Below, one piece after another: positions 1 through 7,688 of a stretch of 64,000 nucleotides of DNA (its first letter is position 1; each line of letters begins with the position of its first letter). Below the pieces are notes generated by a model. It was not told the origin of the DNA. It did no database searches and saw nothing but the letters and a program-made list of their open reading frames with translations. A program made the position numbers and the translations under genes. Source of the DNA: Nocardia mikamii NBRC 108933 (GTDB lineage Bacteria > Actinomycetota > Actinomycetes > Mycobacteriales > Mycobacteriaceae); NCBI RefSeq assembly GCF_001613505.1, contig NZ_BDCM01000003.1, forward strand, positions 496,001 through 560,000. The letters are read 5' to 3'.

Positions 1-2398
1 GCCGAGCGGCAGCCTCCTGATGTTCAGGATCCACCACTCGCTCCAGTGCGCGTAGATCGAACTCGAGCGCCCGGAACAGCACATAGGCGACCACGAAGGC
101 GACGATGGACCCCACGCACAACACCCGCACCGCGACGATGATCTTCGGAGTATCGCTCAGCGGCAGGAATGTCACCCCGGCCACCGCCAGCAGTGGCACC
201 GACGCCGCCACCGCGAGATATCCGTTGCAGCGGCGATCGAGCCGGCGCAGGCGCACCGCATCCTCGGGGCTGATGTCGCCGTGCCGGAGAAACAGCGGGT
301 AGACGCAGCGGACCATGTAGAACGTCACCAGGAAGAACGGATATGCCACCGCCATCCCGCCGCACACCAGCAGCCCGCCCACGAAGTGCACCATCTCCTG
401 TCCGGTGAGCTCGTGGGTCGCGAAGTGCAGCACGAGCGGGAACAGAATCGCCGACAGGCTCCAGAGCGAGAACGCCACCACCACACACCGATCACCGAAC
501 AGCAGGGCATCGGATCTGGCTCGGGCGAGTATCCGGGAGTCATAGTCGCGTCCGCGCCGCATACCGCGCCGAACGGTGAGCAGATAGCGCGACAAGTACA
601 GCACGGTCACGACGCCCACCGGGAAGAAGACCGCGTTCACCGTGCTGGTGAAAATCCACCATGTGTGCTGGGCGGGCACACTCATCCGGTCGATGATCAG
701 GGTTCGATTGTGCACCGTGTTGTACACGGCCGCAAGCACATTCGGGACGCCGAAGGCCAGCACCACCAGCGGCACCAGCCACCTCCGCGCCCGGAAACGC
801 CAGCTGGTGGGTGCCGGATCCACCAGTTCGCGGGCCCGCGCGTCCAGGCACAGTTCGAACTGCTGGGCCAGTTCGTTGCCGTTGGACCACCGCTTGTCAC
901 GCGTGGGCGCCAGGCAGGTCAGCAACACCCTGCGCAGTGCCGCCGGACAATCGGGCGGAATCCGTTGCAGCGCAGCCGAATCCACACCAGCACGACGACG
1001 TGCGAGCATCGCCCCCAGCGCGGTGGAGTCGCTGCGCTCACCCGCGGTGCGGTCGTCGAACGGCTTGGCAGCGGTCAGCAGCTCCCACAGCACCACACCC
1101 AGCGAGTAGATGTCGGAACGGGTATCCAGATCGTCGGCGGAACGACGGTAGCCGGGATGGCAGGCCTCCAACTGTTCCGGCGACATGTACGACAGCGACC
1201 CACCGAAGTACGCCACCGGATTGGCGCCGGCCACCGCGCGGCTGAAACTGATGTTGAAATCGGCGAGTTTCGGCACCGCCTCCGCGGTGAGCAGCACGTT
1301 CGCCGGTTTGACGTCGCGATGCAGCACGCCGTGCTCGTCGGCGTAGGCCAGCGCCTCGGCGAGCCGGCGGCCCAGCCAGGCCACGGTTTCCGGCCACGAC
1401 AGCGCCGCGATCTCGGCGCGCACGCTGGAATCGGTCGGGCGGATCTCACCCTTCTCCTCCATCGCGGCGTCGACCGCGGCCAGCAGCAACCGACCGCTGC
1501 GCTGGTCGGCAGGGGTGGACCGGACCCAGCGCAACACACCCAGCAGGGTGCCACCGGGCAGAAACTGCATGTACAGCAGCCGCATTCGGCGGCTGTGGGA
1601 ATCGCCGTGCGGGTCCAGTTCGCCCAGCAGCCGCTGGTCGAAGATTCGGACGATGTAGTCGTGGTCGAGCTGGGCCAGCGTCTGCGGTTCGGTGCCGCGG
1701 TCGGCGGAGATCTTCACCGCCACCAGCCGCTGCAACGAGCGCTGCCGGGCCAGGAACACCCGCGCGAAGGCTCCGCTCCCCAGCCCGGTGAGCAGATCGA
1801 AATCATCGATGCAATCGCCTACCTGGATGCTGTCCAGCCGAGCGACCTGCGATCCCGTCGTCTCCTGTTCGGCGAACAGGTCGCCGGTGGTGCGGGTGCC
1901 TTCGGGGGAGACCATGGTCGAGGCGATGGCAGTCGGGTCCGCACCGGCGCGTTGAGTGCTCTGATCCTCGTCGCCGGCATTGAGCAACTCGCTCAGCTCG
2001 GACGCTTGCGCGGGATATTCGCGCAGATATTCGCGCGGATCGACCCGCTCGCCGCTGTGCCGGCGGATCACGAACTCCTCATAGACCAGGCTGGCCGGAA
2101 CGCGGTCCGGCGACAGCTCGGCGAATTCCGCGCAGTAGTTCCGGAGCCGCTTGCGGGTCGGCTCGGGTCCGCCGGACGGCGTGAGCGCGGGCCGGCGCAG
2201 CCAGCGCTGGCGCAGGTCGACGCGGATCAGTTCGATCAACGCGTCCAAGCGCAAGGTCTCTGCGTCGGGCAGGTAATCGCTGATGGCCGGGGCGGGGGCA
2301 GCCGACTCCCACGCGGCTGCGAAGGCGGCCACCGCGCCGGATTCGATTCCGGCCGTTGATCGTCCGAAGCCACTGTCTGAGCCGGAGCCGTCGGTCAT
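1..2398 (-). CDS. Membrane Ser/Thr protein kinase (3' end outside window)
   Basis: Open frame of 799 codons running off the left edge. ATG at 2398 follows an AGGAG ribosome site. Residues about 1-200 form a hydrophilic region containing an EEFVIRRHSGE...YLREYP stretch of the type often placed before bacterial kinase domains. The kinase domain follows: Gly loop GLGSGAFARV (about 205-214), VAVK lysine 229, HRDVKPANVLL (His360, Asp362), a DFN triplet at 380-382 in place of DFG, and SYMSPEQ. The C-terminal part has about six hydrophobic segments, so this is not the usual single-span PknB type with an external sensor. It lies 213 bp downstream of the FHA-ABC exporter on the same strand; by analogy with PknF and Rv1747 it may phosphorylate it, which is inference. 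The catalytic Lys and both Asp residues are present, so activity is plausible despite the Asn. Confidence 0.88.
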   Translation of the reverse strand, partial: MTDGSGSDSGFGRSTAGIESGAVAAFAAAWESAAPAPAISDYLPDAETLRLDALIELIRVDLRQRWLRRPALTPSGGPEPTRKRLRNYCAEFAELSPDRVPASLVYEEFVIRRHSGERVDPREYLREYPAQASELSELLNAGDEDQSTQRAGADPTAIASTMVSPEGTRTTGDLFAEQETTGSQVARLDSIQVGDCIDDFDLLTGLGSGAFARVFLARQRSLQRLVAVKISADRGTEPQTLAQLDHDYIVRIFDQRLLGELDPHGDSHSRRMRLLYMQFLPGGTLLGVLRWVRSTPADQRSGRLLLAAVDAAMEEKGEIRPTDSSVRAEIAALSWPETVAWLGRRLAEALAYADEHGVLHRDVKPANVLLTAEAVPKLADFNISFSRAVAGANPVAYFGGSLSYMSPEQLEACHPGYRRSADDLDTRSDIYSLGVVLWELLTAAKPFDDRTAGERSDSTALGAMLARRRAGVDSAALQRIPPDCPAALRRVLLTCLAPTRDKRWSNGNELAQQFELCLDARARELVDPAPTSWRFRARRWLVPLVVLAFGVPNVLAAVYNTVHNRTLIIDRMSVPAQHTWWIFTSTVNAVFFPVGVVTVLYLSRYLLTVRRGMRRGRDYDSRILARARSDALLFGDRCVVVAFSLWSLSAILFPLVLHFATHELTGQEMVHFVGGLLVCGGMAVAYPFFLVTFYMVRCVYPLFLRHGDISPEDAVRLRRLDRRCNGYLAVAASVPLLAVAGVTFLPLSDTPKIIVAVRVLCVGSIVAFVVAYVLFRALEFDLRALERVVDPEHQEAAAR

Positions 2399-2611
2399 AT
2401 CCGCTCCTGTCGAATCCGAACCGCGCACTGGCCGGTCGGTGAAGCGATGGATGCGATCCACCACACCCACCACCATCATCCCCGAGAGGCGGTCCGATCG
2501 AGGAGAAATCGCACGGCTGCATCCGGTCGACCCTCGGGGCGCCAAGGCCTTCTACGACCACGTCGATCCGGGCGACGTCTTCGAGGTCGTGCCGTAATCG
2601 GTGTGTCGGCG

Positions 2612-5077
2612 TCAAATCCGCGCGAGGCGGGCGCCGCGCCGCCGTGGACGCAGCTGATACAGCCGGTATCCGGCCAGCGCGAGGAAGACGGACCCCAGGC
2701 CGGCGACGACCCCCATGTCGAGCAGCCACGTGCCCAGGGCATGTCGCCACAGCGGGTCGGGTGCGCCCTTGTGCGGCGACAGGGTGTCCATGTCGAGGGT
2801 GGCCGCTGCCGCGGCGTAGCCCCAGCGGGACGGCGACAGGTAGGACAGCTGTTCCAGAACAGGGGTGCCGGGCAGCCGTACCAAACCGCCGGTGAACACC
2901 AGCTGCGCCATGGACAGCACAATCAGCAGTGGCAGCGTCTTCTCCGAGGTGTTGACTGACACCGAGACCAGCAAGCCCAACGCCAGCGAGGCAATGCCCA
3001 GTAGCGCCATCGCCAGGATCAACTCCAGCGGGACCGAGGTGAATACGCCTTTCGCCGGCATGCTCACCCCGATGGTGCCGATCAAGAACAGCACCGCCGC
3101 CTGGAGGATGGTGATCACGCCCAAGACCAGGAGCTTCGACATCAGGTAGACCCCTGCGGACAGTCCGGCCGCGCGTTCTCTGCGGTAGATCGTCTGCTCC
3201 TTGACGATCTCGCGAATCGAGTTGCCGGTGCCGATGAAACAGGCACCGAATACCAAGATCATGAGCTTGGTGGGGGCATCGGTGTTGGTTCCGGGCGCCC
3301 CGGCGAAACCCTCGCCCGACGGCACTGCGGCGATCAAGCCACCGAGAATCAGCGGCATCACGCCGAGCAGCGCCAGGTAACTCCGGTCCGAGGCGATGAC
3401 CGCCAGGTATCGTCGGCACACCGTACTGAGCTGGCTGAGCTTGGACTGCGACGCGGGCGGGGGTGCCGGTGCGTGTACGTCCGCCGGGCCCACATCGTCG
3501 GTCGGCCCGACCTCCACGTACTGCTCGAAGCGTGGCGATTCCCGGAATTCAGCAGCCCAGTCGCGGTCCTCCTCGCGGTCGAAGGACTGGAACACCTCGG
3601 CCCAACTGCGCTTCCCGAACTGCTGCAACCCCTCCGCGGGCGGTCCGTAATAGGCCAGCCGACCGCCGGGTACCAACACGAGGAGGCGGTCGCAGGAATC
3701 GAGGTTCGCGACACTATGGGTGACGACGATCACGGTGCGTCCGTCGTGGGCCAGTTCGGACAGCATATCCATGACCGTCTTGTCCAGGCCCGGGTCGAGG
3801 CCCGAGGTCGGCTCGTCGAGGAACAGCAGGGACGGTTTGGTCAGCAACTCCAGTGCGACGCTCACCCGTTTGCGCTGGCCACCGGAGAGTCTATCGATGC
3901 GGGTGTCGGCATGCCGGGCCAAGCCGAGCTCGGCGAGGACCTCATCGACCCGCTGCTCGCGCTCCTCGGGGCGCGTGTCACCAGGGAAGCGGAGTTCGGC
4001 CGCGTACAGTAGCGCGCGCCGCGTCGGAAGTTGGCTGTGCAGGATGTCTTCTTGTGGAACCAGTCCGATGCGGTGGCGGAGTTCGTCGTAGTCGGTGTAG
4101 AGGTCGCGTCCGTCGTACCGAACCGTCCCCTCTGTCGCCGGACGCAACCCGGTCACCGCGCCGAGCAACGTCGATTTGCCCGCTCCACTGGGTCCGATGA
4201 CCCCGACGAGCGAGCGTTGCGGAATCGGGAAGCTCACCTCGTCGAGGAGAACCTTGCCTTCCGGTGTCCGCACGATGAGGTTCTGCACCGAGACCGACAC
4301 GTCACCGGTGTCGACGTACTCCCGCAGTTCGTCGCCGACCAGCCGGTAGGTGGTATGTCCCATGCCGATCAAGTCGGATTCGGACAGGTCCGCCGAATCG
4401 ATCCGGGCGCCGTTGACGTAGGTGCCGTTGTGGCTGTCGAGGTCGACGACCCGATACCGGCCCGCGCCGGTCACTCGCAGTTCGGCGTGATGACGGGAGA
4501 CCATCAGGTCGGGCACGACGATGTCGTTGTCGGAGGCCCGCCCGATCCGGAATGTGTCCGAGACGATCCGGACGACCGCGCTGGGGTGAGCCGCCGGAGG
4601 CGACGACCGCGCAACCTGCCGGGGGTGGCCCTCCGGATGGAACGTCGTCCTCGTGGCTTCATCATCGAGCTGGTAGCCGGGATCGGGGACGAGCATCGTG
4701 TCGCCGCCGACATCGCCGGACGACTCGCCGCCGTGCTGTCCTTTTTGTCCCTCCACCGAACAGGACAACTGCTCGCCGTTCACGGCGTGACCGAGCTGGA
4801 ACGTCTCGTCATGATCGATCAGCATCCGCTCGACGCGCTGACCGTCGAAAAAGGTGCCGTTGAGGCTGTGCGCGTCCTCGATTTCCCAACCGTCCGACCC
4901 GCGCTCCAAGACGGCGTGCACGGAAGATACCCGCGGATCGGTCACCACGATGTCGGCCGCCAGATCGCGGCCGACATTGTATGAACCTCCCGCGTGCAGC
5001 CGATAGACGCGCTCTCGCGTCTGCACCACAAGAACGGGCGCCTCGGGAAATTCTGTGGAGGACTGGTCATCCGCCAT
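2612..5077 (-). CDS. FHA-ABC transporter fusion, Rv1747-like exporter
   Basis: Predicted 821-residue half-transporter, close to the 865 residues of M. tuberculosis Rv1747. Two forkhead-associated (phosphothreonine-binding) domains come first, at about 15-105 (NVGRDLAADIVV, HSLNGTF) and about 170-260 (FRIGRASDNDIVV, SRHHAEL, SHNGTYV). The Thr-containing linker between them is a likely kinase target. The nucleotide-binding domain has Walker A GPSGAGKST, signature LSGGQRKR and Walker B LLFLDEPTSGLD. About six C-terminal membrane segments form an ABC-2 permease. In mycobacteria the homologue is tied to cell-wall lipid export and is controlled by a Ser/Thr kinase; a kinase gene lies just downstream here. 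The start was set at ATG 5077 because a TATACT hexamer lies 6 nt upstream and no Shine-Dalgarno is visible; the longer upstream frame lacks support. Confidence 0.92.
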   Translation of the reverse strand: MADDQSSTEFPEAPVLVVQTRERVYRLHAGGSYNVGRDLAADIVVTDPRVSSVHAVLERGSDGWEIEDAHSLNGTFFDGQRVERMLIDHDETFQLGHAVNGEQLSCSVEGQKGQHGGESSGDVGGDTMLVPDPGYQLDDEATRTTFHPEGHPRQVARSSPPAAHPSAVVRIVSDTFRIGRASDNDIVVPDLMVSRHHAELRVTGAGRYRVVDLDSHNGTYVNGARIDSADLSESDLIGMGHTTYRLVGDELREYVDTGDVSVSVQNLIVRTPEGKVLLDEVSFPIPQRSLVGVIGPSGAGKSTLLGAVTGLRPATEGTVRYDGRDLYTDYDELRHRIGLVPQEDILHSQLPTRRALLYAAELRFPGDTRPEEREQRVDEVLAELGLARHADTRIDRLSGGQRKRVSVALELLTKPSLLFLDEPTSGLDPGLDKTVMDMLSELAHDGRTVIVVTHSVANLDSCDRLLVLVPGGRLAYYGPPAEGLQQFGKRSWAEVFQSFDREEDRDWAAEFRESPRFEQYVEVGPTDDVGPADVHAPAPPPASQSKLSQLSTVCRRYLAVIASDRSYLALLGVMPLILGGLIAAVPSGEGFAGAPGTNTDAPTKLMILVFGACFIGTGNSIREIVKEQTIYRRERAAGLSAGVYLMSKLLVLGVITILQAAVLFLIGTIGVSMPAKGVFTSVPLELILAMALLGIASLALGLLVSVSVNTSEKTLPLLIVLSMAQLVFTGGLVRLPGTPVLEQLSYLSPSRWGYAAAAATLDMDTLSPHKGAPDPLWRHALGTWLLDMGVVAGLGSVFLALAGYRLYQLRPRRRGARLARI

Positions 5078-5083
5078 AACGGG

Positions 5084-5089
5084 AGTATA
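5084..5089 (-). promoter_or_regulatory. -10 element for leaderless FHA-ABC gene
   Basis: TATACT on the minus strand, followed by six bases and then ATG 5077. This spacing would start the transcript at or next to the A of the start codon. No clear -35 element was found. Confidence 0.6.
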
Positions 5090-5590
5090 CGACTTGAAAC
5101 GCCCTGCCGCCGCAAAAGCCGGCCACCGAGAATTCCCTAGCAGTGTCCGCTCTGCTCCATTTTCACGCCGCCCTAACCCGCGCTGACCAGCGAGAACGAC
5201 CTGCGAGTGGAGAGCCACCACCACCCGGCAGCCGCGGACGAGGCAGTGCAGCCGCTGCACCGACACCCGACCGAACCAGCCACGGAAATCACCGTGACGG
5301 GATCGGTAATACCAATTCGATCGCACGCGAACAGAATGTCGAAGCTGAATATTCCCATTGATTCATCGCGCCGAGAATTCCGACACATCCCATATTTTTC
5401 CCACAGCCGTGACCGCGCCACCCGTCTTCCACGTCGACCACGAGGCAGTGGCACGGTCATCGGCATATCAGCCCGTTCGGCCGGCGTCGGATGGCCCCGG
5501 CCCGTTGGTCTTCGGTTGCCCCGCGCCGGCCGGGCCCAGATTGTCGTCAGGAACTGTCGTCAACGGCTCTCGGCACGAGGAAAAAGGTGG
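5090..5590. other. Intergenic gap between FHA-ABC gene and tRNA-Thr
   Basis: About 500 bases with no credible gene. Both flanking genes are on the minus strand. The part around 5290-5400 is richer in A and T than its surroundings. Reading frames here either run into the tRNA or lack a ribosome site and protein-like composition. Apart from the promoter next to 5077, nothing specific was recognised. Confidence 0.5.
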
Positions 5591-5663
5591 AGCCGCCTGG
5601 GGGAATCGAACCCCCGACCTTTTCATTACGAGTGAAGCGCTCTACCGACTGAGCTAAGGCGGC
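5591..5663 (-). tRNA. tRNA-Thr (anticodon CGT)
   Basis: A 73-nt cloverleaf on the minus strand. The acceptor stem is GCCGCCT/AGGCGGC with discriminator U, the D arm begins TAGCTCAG, and the anticodon loop CTCGTAA is closed by TTCA/TGAA, giving anticodon CGT, which reads ACG. The T arm contains GGTTCGATTCC. CCA is not encoded. Confidence 0.95.
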
Positions 5664-5720
5664 GTGCCTTTCGGCGGTGCGAGTCTATCGTCTTCGGTGA
5701 CCGAACACGAAAACGGCAGG

Positions 5721-6290
5721 TCATCGCCGCAGCGTCGACATGATCTCGGCCAGGCGGCGGGCCTTGGTGGTCGGTGTCCGGGCCTTCAGCAGGGGTAGGA
5801 CCAGGAGGTAGCGGGCGGTTCGGTCCAGAGCGGCGAAGCGATCCGCCGCCGCGGTATCTGCGGCCAGGGCCTCGGAAAGCTCGGGCGGAACGGGTGCCGA
5901 GCGCTGGGGCGCGTAAGCGGCATCCCAACGCCCGTCGGCGCGGGCGGCCTCGACCGCGCGGAGGCCGGGTGGGCGCATCCGGCCCGTGGCGATCAGGGCC
6001 TCGGCTCGCACGACATTCACCTGGGACCAGGTGCTGCCGGGACGCCGGCGCGAGTAACGCTGAAGGAACGAGCGGTCGTCGTGAGCGCGCCGGTGACCGT
6101 CGATCCAGCCGTAGCACAGGGCCACCTCGGCCGCCTCGTCGATGGTGATCAGGGGCGCGGACGAACCTTTGCGGGCGATCATCAGCCAGGCGCCGTCGTC
6201 GTCGGTGTGGTGACCGTCGAGCCAGTCGGCCCAGGCGGCGGCATCGGGAAAGCAGTTGGCGGCAGGGAGTTTTCGGAGTTTTCGCACCAC
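5721..6290 (-). CDS. YdeI/OmpD-associated family protein
   Basis: A 189-residue protein of the YdeI family (bacteriocin-protection/OmpD-associated annotations). Visible family features are WADWLDGHHTDDDGAWLMIARKG near residues 21-43 and EVALCYGWIDGHRR around 55-68, then a polar helical C-terminus ending in a Lys/Arg-rich stretch. It is predicted cytoplasmic, with no signal peptide or membrane segment. Its biochemical role is not established. The GTG start at 6290 is preceded by AAAGGA at a good distance. It stands alone: downstream is tRNA-Thr, upstream is a perfect inverted repeat at 6328-6350. It is not part of the mycobacterial synteny block that begins with the next gene. Confidence 0.8.
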   Translation of the reverse strand: MVRKLRKLPAANCFPDAAAWADWLDGHHTDDDGAWLMIARKGSSAPLITIDEAAEVALCYGWIDGHRRAHDDRSFLQRYSRRRPGSTWSQVNVVRAEALIATGRMRPPGLRAVEAARADGRWDAAYAPQRSAPVPPELSEALAADTAAADRFAALDRTARYLLVLPLLKARTPTTKARRLAEIMSTLRR

Positions 6291-6327
6291 GGGTTCGTCC
6301 TTTCGTCGAACTCCATGCTGCCCTTCG

Positions 6328-6350
6328 AAGTGCTCATCTTTTGAGCACTT
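6328..6350. repeat. 9-bp perfect inverted repeat
   Basis: AAGTGCTCA, five bases, then TGAGCACTT. It sits 40 bp after the holB stop and about 40 bp before the YdeI start, both minus-strand genes. It could end holB transcription or be an operator for the YdeI-like gene. Four T residues follow it on the plus strand, where no gene ends. Confidence 0.55.
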
Positions 6351-6389
6351 TTCTCGATGAAATCGCCGAAGGTCCGTCGCGCCGGTAGA

Positions 6390-7601
6390 TCAGGCGGAGC
6401 GGGCCGCGATGAGGCCCGCGACCATCGCCGCGATGGCGAAGCGGGGCTTGACGTTCAGATCGAGGGCCTCGCGGCAGGCGAGGACGGCTTCGATGGAACG
6501 CAACAGCCCCTCGGGTCGCACCTCGTCGGCCAGATCGCGGATCTGATCCGACAGGTCGGGGTGGGTCAGGGTGATGGCCGGGGACGGATTCGTGGCGGAG
6601 GCGCCGAAGCGCAGGGCCAGCGCGTCGCGGTACAGGCCCGCGACATCGATCAGCGCCCGGTCGAGGGCGTCGCGGCTGGTGCGGGTCGCGCGGGATTTCT
6701 GACGGCGCTCGAGATCCTTCAGGACACCCGCGGAACCGCGGGTCGCCGAGGCGGCGCCCTTCCCGGTGCCGCCGGCGCCCAGCGCGGTCGCCAGCTCGTC
6801 GCGTTCGCGCTCGTCGCGTTCCGCGCTGACCTGTTTGGCCTCCTCCTCGGCGGATTTGACCAGCTCGTCACCGGCGGCATAAGCGGCGGCCGGACGAGTG
6901 ACCGCCGAGACCAGCGACAGTGCGCGGGTCCGGCGGGTGCGGGCCTGCTCATCGGTCGCGAGCCGACGGGCTCGGCCGACATGTCCGCCGCTCACCGAGG
7001 CCGCCCACGCCGCCTGGTCCGGACTCAGACCGTCGCGCTCGCGCAGCACCTGCGCGATGGCGTCCACGGACGGCGTGACCAGATGGACATGCCGGCAGCG
7101 GGATCGCAGCGTGACCGAGATGTCCTCCGGGTCCACCGACGGTGCGCACAGCAGGAATACGGTCCGCTCGGGCGGTTCCTCGACCACCTTCAGCAGCACG
7201 TTGCCCGCGGCCTCGGTCAATCGGTCGGCATCCTCGATCACCACCACCTGCCACCGCCCGGTGCTGGGACGCCGGGCCGCGACCTGCACGATCTCCCGCA
7301 TTTCCTTGGTGCCGATGCTCAGCCCCTCCGGAATCACCCGCCGCACATCGCCGTGGGTACCGGCCATGGTTGTGGTGCAGGCATGGCAGTGACCGCAGCC
7401 CGGCGAGCCGTCGGCGGTACATTGCAGCGCGGCCGCAAAGCACAGCGCCGCAACGGATCTGCCGGATCCGGGCGGACCGGTGAACAGCCAGGAGTGCGTC
7501 ATCACCGAGGAAGCGATCCCGGTACGCGCCGCCACGGCGGCAGCGGTCAACTCGGACTCGACCGAGTCCTGGCCCACGAGCCGATCGAAGACACCTGCCA
7601 C
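6390..7601 (-). CDS. holB: DNA polymerase III subunit delta'
   Basis: A 403-residue clamp-loader subunit, the Rv3644c equivalent. The AAA+ module has P-loop TGPPGSGRS (the usual final Lys-Ser/Thr of Walker A is Arg-Ser, as expected for a delta' that does not hydrolyse ATP), four zinc-binding cysteines in SPGCGHCHAC plus an upstream Cys, the VVIEDADRLTEAAGNVLLK region where delta' carries a modified Walker B, and an LRSRC sensor motif. It loads the beta clamp together with delta and tau/gamma. A long charged segment at about 240-300 separates the collar domain. The start is GTG 7601, seven bases after a TAGGGT hexamer, so the mRNA is probably leaderless. The adenylate cyclase gene Rv3645, which neighbours this gene in M. 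tuberculosis, is absent. Confidence 0.93.
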   Translation of the reverse strand: MAGVFDRLVGQDSVESELTAAAVAARTGIASSVMTHSWLFTGPPGSGRSVAALCFAAALQCTADGSPGCGHCHACTTTMAGTHGDVRRVIPEGLSIGTKEMREIVQVAARRPSTGRWQVVVIEDADRLTEAAGNVLLKVVEEPPERTVFLLCAPSVDPEDISVTLRSRCRHVHLVTPSVDAIAQVLRERDGLSPDQAAWAASVSGGHVGRARRLATDEQARTRRTRALSLVSAVTRPAAAYAAGDELVKSAEEEAKQVSAERDERERDELATALGAGGTGKGAASATRGSAGVLKDLERRQKSRATRTSRDALDRALIDVAGLYRDALALRFGASATNPSPAITLTHPDLSDQIRDLADEVRPEGLLRSIEAVLACREALDLNVKPRFAIAAMVAGLIAARSA

Positions 7602-7608
7602 GGGCTAC

Positions 7609-7614
7609 ACCCTA
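7609..7614 (-). promoter_or_regulatory. -10 element for leaderless holB
   Basis: TAGGGT on the minus strand, seven bases before GTG 7601, with no ribosome site between. Consistent with leaderless transcription separate from topA. Confidence 0.5.
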
Positions 7615-7688
7615 ATCGGCCGGACCGACAAGCCGACCGGTGCCGAGCAGCTGCCCGCTTCGACACCGCCTGCTGACGACACCGCCTG

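Noticed and set aside
281..2359. 692-codon open frame on the plus strand
   Set aside because: It is antisense to the kinase gene, whose frame has all kinase motifs and an AGGAG site; the plus frame is His/Arg-rich, an artefact of high-GC codon bias.
2439..2597. Possible 52-codon small gene on the plus strand between the exporter and the kinase
   Set aside because: The end of the frame looks protein-like, but there is no ribosome site at any start and it would be antisense to the operon spacer; could be a remnant.
5207..5635. 142-codon frame running into tRNA-Thr
   Set aside because: It crosses the tRNA gene and has no ribosome site.
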